This document shows, one piece after another, positions 43,179 through 52,010 of a stretch of 64,000 bases of DNA; within the stretch, counting starts at the first letter, position 1, and each line of letters opens with the position of its first letter. The DNA comes from Natronococcus sp. A-GB7 (GTDB taxonomy: Archaea; Halobacteriota; Halobacteria; Halobacteriales; Natrialbaceae): positions 62,001 through 126,000 of the forward strand of contig NZ_JARUKV010000002.1 of the NCBI RefSeq assembly GCF_029688865.1. The letters are read 5' to 3'. A model generated the notes under the pieces. It searched no databases. It was not told the DNA's origin and worked only from the letters and a program-made list of their open reading frames with translations. A program made the position numbers and the translations under genes.

Positions 43179-44710
43179 TCAGGCGTTCCAGTCGACGCGT
43201 CGCTCGACGGCCCGACCCGCTCGCAGCACGGTCCTATCGTCGAACGCCTCGCCGACGAGCATCAACCCGACCGGGAGCCCGTCGCTCGAGCCCGCGGGTA
43301 CCGAGAGCGCGGGGTGGCCGGTGGCGTCGAACGGCGCGGTGTTTTCGAGCATGTTCACCGCTCGCTCGAGGACCTGGAGCCGCGAGGGGTTCTCGAGACG
43401 CTCGTGGGCCGTCTGGGGCGTCGTCGGCATCGCGAGGACGTCGACGTCGGCGAGGGCCTCGTCGTAGGCGGCCGCGAGGTCGAGCGCGAGGTTCCGGGCT
43501 CTGGCGTAGAACCGACCGTGATACTCCTCGGCGAGGTACTCCCCGAGCGCGATTACGAGCTTGACCGTCGGCGGGAACTCGTCGGCCCGCTCCCGACGCG
43601 CCCGGCCGAACGCCGCCATCAGCTCGGTGTCGTAGTAGCCGTTCCCGAAGGAGCCGATCCCCTCGCCCGCGATCGTCGCGGTCGTCTCCTCGATGGCGAT
43701 CCCGTTCCAGATCGCGAGCCCGTCGCGGTGCATCGGCACCGACACCTCGTGCAGCTCGGCGCCCGCATCGGCGAGCTCCTCGAGCGCGCCGGTGACGGTC
43801 TCGTCGACGCCAGGTTCGCTCTCCTCGCGGTCGAACCCTTCCTCGAGGACGCCGATCGTGAGATCGGCGGGATCGGTTTCGAGGTCCTCGGCGTACGGCT
43901 CCGTCGGGACGGCACCTTGGCGCGGGTCCAGTCCGTCCGCGCCGGCGATGGCCTCGAGCGTGCGGGCGCAGTCCTCGACCGACCGAGCGAGGGGGCCGGC
44001 GTGGTCGAACGACCGACCGAGCCCGACGATCCCGGTGTAGGGGACGAGCCCGTAGGTCGGCTTGTGTCCGACGCAACCACACCACGCGGCCGGAATGCGG
44101 ATCGAGCCGGCCTGATCGGTACCGATCGCGACGTCGACGTCGCCGTTGACGACCGCGGCGCCCGACCCACTCGAGGAACCGCCAGCGAGGTGGTCGGGAT
44201 CTCTCGGGTTCGGGACGGGACCGTGGGCCGACAGCTCGCCGCTGCCCGAGAACGCCATGTCTTCCATGTTGAGCTTCCCGGTGATCGTCGCACCCGCCTC
44301 GAGCAGCCGCGTCGCGACCGTCGCGTCCGTCGATGGAACGTACTCCGAGAGCATCGCGGAGCCACAGGTCAGCCCGATCCCGGCGAGGGAGACGCTGTCC
44401 TTCAGTCCGACGTCGTACCCCTCGAGGAGTCCGTCGCCGTTTGCGGTGCCAGATACCGAGCAGCGCCTGACGAAGGCATTACACGGGTTCTCGTCGTCGT
44501 CCGGGACGGATCCGGACCGATCGGGATCGGCAGGTGCCGTCGGCTCCGACGGCGAGAGCGCCGCGAGTCGCTCGTAGGCGTCCAGCAGTCCGGCAGCGGC
44601 GGCCGCGAGGTCCTCGCGTTCGGCGTCGGAGAGATCGACGTGGTGGACCGCGGCGTACCGCTCGAGTTCGTCCGGGGTCGGCGTTCGAAGGTCGCGTATA
44701 TGTCACCCAT
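43179..44710 (-). pseudogene. Amidase-signature hydrolase with frameshifted 5' end
   Basis: The amidase-signature core is intact: GGSSSGSGAAV with the Ser-cisSer nucleophile region, DQAGSIRIPAAWCG and the catalytic Lys in VGLKDS (codon 44400-44402). The first ATG in this frame is at 44354, downstream of the Lys codon. The open frame continues upstream to a stop at 44703-44705 as IRDLRTPTPDELERYAAVHH, without ATG, GTG or TTG at its beginning. An ATG in another frame at 44710 reads MGDI and would join perfectly if two bases of CATATACGC (around 44699-44701) were removed. I infer a 2-base AT duplication or a sequencing error. Confidence 0.65.
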
Positions 44711-44758
44711 TCACACGATACCGATAAGCATATCGGTGAGCCACGGTCAAACCGGACC

Positions 44759-45136
44759 TCACGTCTCCTCGAGCGGTCGGATTCGCTCGTACAGCCGTTC
44801 CAGGCGCTCGTGTCCGTAGACCCGTACCGTTCGGCTCCGAGAGTCGTACTCGAGGACCCCGACGTCGGCCAGTCGCGGCAGGTGTCGGTGACGGAGGTCC
44901 GTGGCGAGCACCTCCCGCTCGGGCCGTCTGCGCTGTCGCCGCTCTAGCTCGGCGAGGACGCCGTCCATGACCGCCTCGAACGACGCGGCGGTCGTATCCT
45001 GATCGAACAGGTACGCGAGCAGGCACCGTCGGCGCTCGTCGGCCAGTACCTCGAGGAGTTCGTCGAGCGATCGCGCCTCCGTTCCATACGGGCTCCCCGA
45101 ACCCGTTCCCCCACGTTCGTCACAGTCGTCCGTCAT
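44759..45136 (-). CDS. DUF7344-type winged-helix protein
   Basis: 125 residues. A charged start is followed by LDELLEVLADERRRCLLAYLFDQD (helix-turn of haloarchaeal ArsR-like DUF7344), then DLRHRHLPRLADVGVLEYDSRSRTVRVYG, the recognition helix and beta wing. Likely a DNA-binding regulator. It lies between the amidase and the synthase/DUF35 gene on the same strand but with gaps of about 50 and 95 bases. Confidence 0.75.
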   Translation of the reverse strand: MTDDCDERGGTGSGSPYGTEARSLDELLEVLADERRRCLLAYLFDQDTTAASFEAVMDGVLAELERRQRRRPEREVLATDLRHRHLPRLADVGVLEYDSRSRTVRVYGHERLERLYERIRPLEET

Positions 45137-45231
45137 TTTTCTGCGTGTATCTCGTACATTGTTATCGCACTAAAGGCAGCGGTTCCGTCGGTTCTTGCAG
45201 TCGACGCCGACGACCGAGCGCGTTCGGGACG

Positions 45232-46638
45232 CTACTCGGCCGGTTCGAACTTCGCGCCGTACCGGGGCACCCCCTCCTGGGTGTAGATCTTCCGAATCGT
45301 CGGTCGAACCGCGTCGCCGACCGCGACCGACTCCGGATCGACGTCGGTGAGCTGGGCCGGGAGCGTCACCGTCCCGTCGCCGGCCTCGAGCTCGACGATC
45401 GCGACCGCGTAGGCGCCGTCCCGTTGCTGCAACTCGGCGAACTCCGGGGGTGCACCGCCCTGGCCGATAACCGTCACCGCGCGTGTCGTCCCGGTCCGGG
45501 ACGCCTCGACGGGCTCGAACTCGACGCGGGCGTGACACTCCTGACAGGCGCCCTTCGGCGGGAAGGTGACGCCGCCACACTCCGGACACTCGCCGGCGAC
45601 CAGACGGTAGCGCTGCTCGAGCGAGCGCCGCCAGTTCGGCAGGCTGACGTTCGCGCCGCCGCCGGCGACCTCGCCGTCGACGACGTACCCCCGCTCGCGG
45701 AGGTACGTCGCGTACTCGAGGGACTTGCCGTCCTCGAGGTCCTCGAGACCCGAGACCGGAAGGGATCCCTCGCAGGCGAGCGCGGCCGCGGTGCCGCCGC
45801 CGAGGAAGACGCCGAGCGTCGCGTCGTCCTCGGCTTCGGCCAGCGCCGCGAGCAGCCCGATCGGCACCGTCGCCGCGCCGGCGTCGCCGATGCGGTCGGC
45901 GACGGTGCCGGCCGCCACCGCCTCGCCGGAGACGGGGATATCGCCCGTGATGCGGTAGGGGAGCCCGCCGTCTGGCTGGTGAACCGCCGCGGCGCCGACG
46001 CCCTCGAGGTCGACCTCGAGGGCCGATGCGGTCTCGGTGACGGCCTCGCGAAGCGCCGTCCGCTCGTAGGTCGTGATGTCGAGGGAGCCGACGTCGCGCT
46101 CGCCGCGCTCGCGAAACCGGACGCCGGGCGTGTGGTCGTTGTGCCACGCCACGTCGCGGATCGTGACCGCGGGATCGTCGTCGATCACGAACGCCGCCGC
46201 ACCGGCGCCCATCGCGTGGTCGGCGTCGGCGGGCTCGCCTTCCGGACAGTCCGCGGCGACGACCAGCACGGGACCGTCGGCGTCGAGCGCGCTCGAGAGC
46301 GCCTCGGCGCCGGCCGCGGCGTGCTGGGTGGCCGTCACGCTCGCGACGTCGGCCGGGAGGTCGAGCGCCCGGACCAGCTGCGGGACGAGATCGCCCTCCT
46401 CGAGCGGAGGCGTCGTCGTCGCGACCGCGACGGTCTCCAGCGTCGCGCGGTCGAGCGCGGCGTCCTCGAGGACTCGCCGGGCCGCCGCGATCGCCATCGT
46501 CAGCGCGTCTTCGTCGGCCGCCGGGACGGCTTTCTCTTCGACGCCCGAGGCGTGGTTCGTCCCCCACGCGGCCTCGACTTTCTCGCTCTCGAGTCTAAAT
46601 CGGGGAACGTAGGCGCTACCCGCGACGATCCCCCTCAT
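45232..46638 (-). CDS. HMG-CoA-synthase-like protein fused to DUF35 zinc-ribbon/OB domain
   Basis: 468 residues. Residues 1-330 are a thiolase-fold synthase like archaeal HMG-CoA synthase (VHQPDGGLPYRITG holds the His), but the nucleophile Cys position reads QHAAAG (Ala107). Residues about 355-468 are a DUF35 module with zinc ribbon CPECGGVTFPPKGACQEC and an OB fold. In archaea, thiolase, DUF35 and HMG-CoA synthase form a complex with DUF35 bridging; here bridge and synthase are one chain. It overlaps the thiolase stop by ATGA. Without the Cys it is more likely a scaffold than an HMG-CoA synthase. Confidence 0.82.
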   Translation of the reverse strand: MRGIVAGSAYVPRFRLESEKVEAAWGTNHASGVEEKAVPAADEDALTMAIAAARRVLEDAALDRATLETVAVATTTPPLEEGDLVPQLVRALDLPADVASVTATQHAAAGAEALSSALDADGPVLVVAADCPEGEPADADHAMGAGAAAFVIDDDPAVTIRDVAWHNDHTPGVRFRERGERDVGSLDITTYERTALREAVTETASALEVDLEGVGAAAVHQPDGGLPYRITGDIPVSGEAVAAGTVADRIGDAGAATVPIGLLAALAEAEDDATLGVFLGGGTAAALACEGSLPVSGLEDLEDGKSLEYATYLRERGYVVDGEVAGGGANVSLPNWRRSLEQRYRLVAGECPECGGVTFPPKGACQECHARVEFEPVEASRTGTTRAVTVIGQGGAPPEFAELQQRDGAYAVAIVELEAGDGTVTLPAQLTDVDPESVAVGDAVRPTIRKIYTQEGVPRYGAKFEPAE

Positions 46639-47807
46639 GCTTCCACCTCCTCGCGCTCGAAGACGTGAACGGTGACCCCGCCCCCGCTGCCGCCGACGTT
46701 GTGGGTGAGTCCGTACCGGGGATCGTCGACCTGGACGTAGGCCTCGCCGCGGAGCTGCTTGAAGGCCTCGACGACCTGCCCGGTTCCGGTGGCGCCGATC
46801 GGGTGGCCCTTCGATTTGAGCCCGCCGCTGGTGTTGGTCGGCAACTCGCCGTCGGGATCGGTGACGCCCTCCCGCAGGAGTCGGCCGGCCTCGCCGCGCT
46901 CGCAGAAGCCCAGATCCTCGTAGGCCAGCAGCTCGGCGATGGCGAAACAGTCGTGGACTTCGGCGAAGTCGAGCTCCTCGGGGCCGATGCCGGCCTCCTC
47001 GTAGGCGTCTTCGCCCGCGCGGACGCTCGCCGGGATCGAGGTCAGCGACTCGCGCTGGAAGAGGCCGACCCGCCCGCTCGAGGCCCCGGCGCCGGCGACC
47101 CGGACGAGCGCGTCGCCGTACTCGCGGGCGACGTCCTCGCTGACCACGAGGACGGCGCTTGCGCCGTCGGTCGTCGGACAGCAGTGATAGAGGTTCAGCG
47201 GGTCCGCGACCGCCGGCGCGGAGACGGCGTCCTCGAGCGAGCACTCGAAGCCGAGGTGGGCCTTCGGGTTCTGTGCGCCGTTGCCGTGGTTCTTGACCGC
47301 GACGCGGCTCAAGTCCTCGGTGGTCGTCTCGTACGCCTCCATGTGGGCGCTCGCCATCTGGGCGTAGACGCCCGCGAAGGTGGTCCCGCTCATGCGCTCC
47401 CACTCGGTCTCGCCGCTGACGCCGAGCCACCAGCGCGTGTGGTCGGAGCTGGCGTCGGTCATCACCTCGTAGCCGCCGGCCAGCGCGACGTCCGCCATCC
47501 CGGATCGGACGGCGGTGACGGCCTGGCGGAACGCGTAGCCGCTGGCTGCGCAGGCGTTTTCGACCCGCGTGGTCGGGACGCCGTGGAGGCCGAGGTGTTC
47601 GGTCACGGCCGGCCCCGAGAGGCCGATCTGGCGCCCGCCGACGCCGAGCGTGCCGAGGAACGCTTCGTCGATTTCGTCGGGCGAGAGCTCGCCGTCGACG
47701 CTGTCCATCGTCGCGTCGAACGCGTCGTCGAACAGCGAGAGGTACGTTCGTTCGGGGAAGGAGCCGAACGCCGACTGTCCGGCTCCGAGTATGTATGCGT
47801 CTCGCAT
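46635..47807 (-). CDS. SCP2-type thiolase
   Basis: 390 residues. Nucleophile Cys in VENACAASGYAF, HDCFAIAELLAYEDLG motif, and GGLKSKGHPIGATGTGQ with the second active His. This is the non-specific lipid-transfer-protein/SCP2 thiolase class that partners DUF35 proteins. It could be the thiolytic or retro-aldol step of the island's beta-oxidation. Divergent from the aldehyde dehydrogenase, with promoter TATAAG near 47830. Confidence 0.88.
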   Translation of the reverse strand: MRDAYILGAGQSAFGSFPERTYLSLFDDAFDATMDSVDGELSPDEIDEAFLGTLGVGGRQIGLSGPAVTEHLGLHGVPTTRVENACAASGYAFRQAVTAVRSGMADVALAGGYEVMTDASSDHTRWWLGVSGETEWERMSGTTFAGVYAQMASAHMEAYETTTEDLSRVAVKNHGNGAQNPKAHLGFECSLEDAVSAPAVADPLNLYHCCPTTDGASAVLVVSEDVAREYGDALVRVAGAGASSGRVGLFQRESLTSIPASVRAGEDAYEEAGIGPEELDFAEVHDCFAIAELLAYEDLGFCERGEAGRLLREGVTDPDGELPTNTSGGLKSKGHPIGATGTGQVVEAFKQLRGEAYVQVDDPRYGLTHNVGGSGGGVTVHVFEREEVEA

Positions 47808-47915
47808 GGATCGAACTATCTGCCGGGGTAACTTATAGCTACCCACCGCCGCTCGAGCGGCGACCCCTGACGGTTCCGTACGTTTTTTATCGGGGTGTCT
47901 ACTATCCACGTCCGC

Positions 47916-49367
47916 ATGAGCTACGACGGCCCGACAGACCTGTATATCGATGGCGAGTGGACCGCAGCCGAGGCGGGCGAAACGTTCGAGACCGAGGATC
48001 CGGCGACCGAGGAGCCCTACGCGACCGTCGCCGAGGGTGCGGAAGCGGACGTCGATCGCGCGGTCGACGCCGCGGCTGCAGCCGCCGAGCGCGACGCCGA
48101 GTGGCGCTCGCTGGCCCCCAAGGAGCGAGCCGCACACGTCCGCGCGATGGCTGACGCGATCGAGGAACGCAAGGACGAAATCGTCCTGGTCGAGTCCCAC
48201 GACAACGGGAAGACCCCCTTCGAGGCGACGCTTGACGTCGACATGGTGATCGACACGTTCCGGTACTACGCGGGCTGGGCCGACAAGGTCGAGGGCGACG
48301 AGGTACCCGTCCCCGGCGATCGGCTGAACTACACCGTCCGCGAACCCGTCGGCGTCACCGGCCACGTGATCCCCTGGAACTACCCCTTCCAGCTCGCGGG
48401 TCGCAGCCTCGCGCCGGCGCTGGCCTGCGGGAACACGGCGGTACTGAAACCCTCGAGCACGACGCCGCTGTCGGCGCTGTACTACGCCGTCGCCGCCGAG
48501 GAGGCGGGGATTCCGGACGGCGTCGTCAACGTCGTTCCGGGTCGGGGGAGCACCGCCGGCAACCGGCTGGCCGAACATCCCGACGTCGACCACATCGCCT
48601 TCACCGGCAGCACCGGGATCGGCAAGGGCGTCATGGAGCGAGCCGCTCAGAACGTCACCGGCGTCACCCTCGAACTCGGCGGAAAGGGGCCGAACATCGT
48701 CTTCCCCGACGCCGACCTCGAGGACGCCGCCGCGGGCTGTCACTACGGCATATTCATGAACGCGGGCCAGATGTGCTGGGCGGGATCGCGGCTGCTCGTC
48801 CACGAGTCGGTCCACGACGAGGTCGTCGAGAAGGTCGTCGAGCGCGCCGAGGGGACGCCGCTCGGCAGCGGGATCGACGACGACGGCCGAATGGGGCCGA
48901 CGGTCAGCGAGGACCAGCAACAGGAGGTCCTCGACTACATCGAGACCGGGAAAGCAGAGGGCGCCACCGTCGCTACCGGTGGAGGCGTTCCGGAGAACCC
49001 GGATGTCGGCCACTTCGTCGAGCCGACGGTCTTCACCGACGTCACCAACGACATGACGATCGCTCGGGAGGAGATCTTCGGACCCGTTCTCTCGGTCATC
49101 GAGTTCTCGGACCGCGAGGAGGCGATCGAGATCGCCAACGACTCGCCGTACGGACTGATGGCGGGAATCTGGACCTCGGATCTCGAGACCGCACACGGCG
49201 TCGCCGACTACCTCGATTACGGGATGGTGAGCATTAACGAGTTCCCGGTCACCCAGCCTCAGACGCCGTTCGGCGGCTTCAAGCAGAGCGGCTACGGCCG
49301 CGAGCAGGGCACCGAGGCGATCCACGAGTACACCCAGACGAAAAACGTCAACGTCAACCTCGAGTAG
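47916..49367 (+). CDS. NAD(P)-dependent aldehyde dehydrogenase
   Basis: 483 residues from the ATG at 47916. Landmarks: VIPWNYPFQL, FTGSTGIGKGVM, catalytic Glu in LELGGKGPN, nucleophile Cys in NAGQMCWAGSRLL, EEIFGPVLSV and PFGGFKQSGYGRE. Betaine-aldehyde/ALDH-family type. In the phenylacetate route an ALDH (PaaZ N-domain) oxidises the ring-opened semialdehyde; this stand-alone enzyme could do that, or act on another aldehyde. Confidence 0.92.
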   Translation: MSYDGPTDLYIDGEWTAAEAGETFETEDPATEEPYATVAEGAEADVDRAVDAAAAAAERDAEWRSLAPKERAAHVRAMADAIEERKDEIVLVESHDNGKTPFEATLDVDMVIDTFRYYAGWADKVEGDEVPVPGDRLNYTVREPVGVTGHVIPWNYPFQLAGRSLAPALACGNTAVLKPSSTTPLSALYYAVAAEEAGIPDGVVNVVPGRGSTAGNRLAEHPDVDHIAFTGSTGIGKGVMERAAQNVTGVTLELGGKGPNIVFPDADLEDAAAGCHYGIFMNAGQMCWAGSRLLVHESVHDEVVEKVVERAEGTPLGSGIDDDGRMGPTVSEDQQQEVLDYIETGKAEGATVATGGGVPENPDVGHFVEPTVFTDVTNDMTIAREEIFGPVLSVIEFSDREEAIEIANDSPYGLMAGIWTSDLETAHGVADYLDYGMVSINEFPVTQPQTPFGGFKQSGYGREQGTEAIHEYTQTKNVNVNLE

Positions 49368-49429
49368 CGGACCGCGGCTCCGACCGCCTCGAGAACTTTT
49401 ATAGTGGTGTGTGCCGCGTGTAGGGGTGT

Positions 49430-50587
49430 ATGACGCTTATCGAGAACGCCCTCTCCGAGGAGCACCGGGAGTTTCGCGACCGGGCCGCGACCTTCGCCGA
49501 GGAGGTCGTCGAACCCGAGGCCGAACGCATCGAGAACGAGGACGAGTTCCCCCGAGAGGTGATCGAAGCCGCGGGCGAGCGCGGTTTGCTCGGCATCCTG
49601 CTGCCCGAGGAGTACGGCGGCGAGGGATCGGACTTCCTCTCGTACTGCCTCGCGGTCGAGGAGATCGCCAAAGCGAGCGGTGCGGTCGCCGAGACGATCC
49701 AGGGCCACACGTTCGCCGCGCTGCCGATCGCGAACTTCGGCACCGAGGCCCAGAAGGAGGAGTGGCTCGAGCCGATGGCCAGCGGTGAGTCGGTCGGTGC
49801 GATGTTGCTGACCGAACCAGACGCGGGAAGCTCGCCGACCGAGCTGTCGACGGTCGCACGGGACGACGACGACGGCGGCTACCTCATCAGCGGCGAGAAG
49901 TCCTTCGGCACGAACGCGGGCGTCGCGGACGTCCACCTCGTCGTCGCTCGCAAGCGGCCCGCTCCCGAGGAGAGCCACGGCGTGAGCGTGTTTCTGGCAC
50001 CGAGCGCCGACGAAGCCGACGGGTTCGAGTTCGACCGAACGGAGTTCATGGGGATGCGCGGCCACGTCACCGGTGATTCGACGTTCGAGGACGTTCGCGT
50101 CGGTGAGGGCGCGCTCCTGGGCGAGGTCGGACACGGCTTCCGCATCGCCATGGGGACGATCGACATGGCCCGGACGGGACTGGGCGCTATCGGGACGGGG
50201 ATCGCCCGGGCGGCCTTCGAGGAAGCCCTCGACTACGCCGGCGACCGCGAGCAGGGCGGCCAGGCGGTCGGCGAGTACCAGGCGGTGCAGGTGCTGGTCG
50301 CCGACATGGACGCCCAGCTCGATTCGGCCCGCCACCTCGTCTACGACTCTGCGACGGCGATCGCCGACGGCGAGGGGAACACGCGCAAGTCGAGCAAGGC
50401 GAAGTACGTCGCCAGCGAGGCCGCGGAGTTCGTCACGCGGAACGCGATTCAGATCCACGGTGGGAAGGGGTATCGGACCGACCTTCCCCTCGAGCGCTAC
50501 TACCGCGACGCGAAGATTCTGAGCATCATCGGCGGCACGACCGAGATCCAGAAGACGACCGTCGCGGGCGAGGCGCTAGGACTGTAA
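49430..50587 (+). CDS. Acyl-CoA dehydrogenase
   Basis: 385 residues, full ACAD length and domain order: helical N-terminus, beta barrel (MLLTEPDAGSSPTELST, then FGTNAGVADV), C-terminal helices with IQIHGGKGYRTDLPLERYYRDAK. The usual catalytic Glu in Y-E-G-T is replaced: it reads SIIGGTTEIQ. The alternative Glu of isovaleryl-type enzymes is also not seen (TIDMARTGLGAIG). FAD binding looks intact. Substrate unknown. TATAGTGG at about 49401 precedes the start. Confidence 0.88.
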   Translation: MTLIENALSEEHREFRDRAATFAEEVVEPEAERIENEDEFPREVIEAAGERGLLGILLPEEYGGEGSDFLSYCLAVEEIAKASGAVAETIQGHTFAALPIANFGTEAQKEEWLEPMASGESVGAMLLTEPDAGSSPTELSTVARDDDDGGYLISGEKSFGTNAGVADVHLVVARKRPAPEESHGVSVFLAPSADEADGFEFDRTEFMGMRGHVTGDSTFEDVRVGEGALLGEVGHGFRIAMGTIDMARTGLGAIGTGIARAAFEEALDYAGDREQGGQAVGEYQAVQVLVADMDAQLDSARHLVYDSATAIADGEGNTRKSSKAKYVASEAAEFVTRNAIQIHGGKGYRTDLPLERYYRDAKILSIIGGTTEIQKTTVAGEALGL

Positions 50588-50630
50588 CCTCGCCGCGAAA
50601 CTTTTGTACCGAAGCGCCGACGTCCGGAGT

Positions 50631-51053
50631 GTGAGCGAGATACGGACCGAGCGGGACGTCGTCGATGTCCACGTCTACATGAACCCGTTCTGGCGGATGA
50701 CCGACGACGCCAGAGCGACGTTTCGGGAACACGCCGCGGCGTTCGATCGAACACTCGAGCTCGCCCGGAACCCCGAGGCGTTCGTCGACTACCTCGACGA
50801 CCAGGGCATCGCGACCGCGGCGATCATCAACTACGTGAGCCCGATCCTGGGGTACACCCACGACACCAACGAGTGGGCTGCGTCGTTTCGCGACGCGGCA
50901 CCCGACCGCGTCCTCGCCTTCGGCGGCTTCGATCCGCGGGTTGCCGACGACCCCGACGCCGAGATCGAAACCGCGCTCGAGGAGCTGCCGCTTTCGGACA
51001 CCACGCTCGATCGCCTGCTTCGAACGAACGCCCGATCGCTGTTCGGACTGTAG
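50631..51053 (+). CDS. Internally deleted amidohydrolase remnant
   Basis: 140 residues from a GTG at 50631. The N-terminus is that of a TIM-barrel amidohydrolase (ERDVVDVHVYMNPFW, IATAAIINYVSPILGYTHDTNEW, VLAFGGFDPRVADDP), but residues jump directly from PDAEIETALEEL to a normal family C-terminus PLSDTTLDRLLRTNARSLFGL. About half the barrel, including later metal ligands, is missing although the frame is open, and the N-terminal H-x-H metal motif reads HVY. Likely a decayed gene; a new small protein cannot be excluded. Confidence 0.65.
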   Translation: MSEIRTERDVVDVHVYMNPFWRMTDDARATFREHAAAFDRTLELARNPEAFVDYLDDQGIATAAIINYVSPILGYTHDTNEWAASFRDAAPDRVLAFGGFDPRVADDPDAEIETALEELPLSDTTLDRLLRTNARSLFGL

Positions 51054-51080
51054 GTGGTTGCCGAGGTCCCGTTCCGCTCG

Positions 51081-51092
51081 ATCGTATACGAT
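51081..51092. repeat. 12-base palindrome ATCGTATACGAT
   Basis: A perfect palindrome in the 143-base gap between convergent genes, sharing the CGTATACG core of the elements at 25012-25034 and 54968-54977. Confidence 0.45.
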
Positions 51093-51196
51093 CGGTGCAA
51101 ACGCTACCCGTCGCTGCGATGCGAGGCAATCGGAGGGCCGAACGGATCCTCGTGAACGCCGGCAGGACAACCGATGCGGTACGACCGCGAGGGAGC

Positions 51197-51706
51197 TCAG
51201 TCGTTCGACTCGCTTCCTCGCTCGTACCGAACGTCGACCCACGCTTCACTGCCGGATTCCGGACCGGTAGCCAGCGGAACTTCGTCGACGAGGCTCGTCC
51301 GGACGCACTGTTTCCAGGCATCCATCGCCGTCGCGTGGTACTCTTCGACCGTTTCCTCGTCGACGTCGTCCCCGCGGTCGCTGCGGGCGATCGATCGCGA
51401 CTCCCGTCGCGTCGGAACCGAAACGCGCGTTCGATCCCGGTCGTAGTCGCCGTGGACGTGAACGAACGCCTCGGGAGCCAGCTCGATCGGGAGGGCAGTT
51501 CCATCCGACGGAGTGCTCGGCCGATCGTCCGAAACGGAGCGTGTCGCTCGCACCTCGTCCTCGAGTGGCGCCGAAACGCGGAGCACGTGATCGCGACGTT
51601 CGGGTCCGTCACGTCGGTTTCGCTCGAACGCTTCGACGATATCCGCGGGGTCGACGACGACGGTTTCGATTCGGTCGACCGTCGTCCGGGGTGTGGATGA
51701 CGCCAT
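51197..51706 (-). CDS. Conserved haloarchaeal protein, possibly DUF8009 family
   Basis: 169 residues starting MASSTPRTTVDRIETVVVDP. The layout is an N-terminal DIVEAFERNRRDG helix, HVLRVSAPLEDEVRAT strand, ELAPEAFVH segment and a late YHATAMDAWKQCVRTSLVDEV helix. I associate this with a haloarchaeal DUF family from memory, not firmly. No catalytic motif or membrane segment. Stands alone, convergent with the amidohydrolase remnant. Confidence 0.6.
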   Translation of the reverse strand: MASSTPRTTVDRIETVVVDPADIVEAFERNRRDGPERRDHVLRVSAPLEDEVRATRSVSDDRPSTPSDGTALPIELAPEAFVHVHGDYDRDRTRVSVPTRRESRSIARSDRGDDVDEETVEEYHATAMDAWKQCVRTSLVDEVPLATGPESGSEAWVDVRYERGSESND

Positions 51707-52010
51707 TCCGATCGTACCTGTGTTCCGGAAGCGCTTATATTCACTGCCGAGCAGCGACGGATCCCTCCGACTCGACGGTGTCGATCGATTCTGGACTCGA
51801 GGACCGCAAATCGAACTCTCGGCTCGTACCCCGCTACGGAGTCGAAGGCGGCGTCCACCGACAGCCCTCCGTCGCGAACGAGGCGGCCGCTTGCCCGATC
51901 CGTGAGACCGCGGTTCCCGCTCCCCCTCGAGGAAGCGAGCGGACGGTCGCTCCGAGCGAACGGGACGGGTGGACGGGGGCGCACTGACGCCCTCGGGCGC
52001 GGTCGTACCG
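51707..52010. other. Intergenic region, nothing recognised
   Basis: 304 bases. A promoter-like CTTATATTC lies at 51734-51742 for the leftward gene. Open frames here have no start or domain. No repeats noted. Confidence 0.5.

Noticed and set aside
42669-44819. 716-codon plus-strand frame
   Set aside because: Antisense to 3-hydroxyacyl-CoA dehydrogenase and amidase, with no domain.
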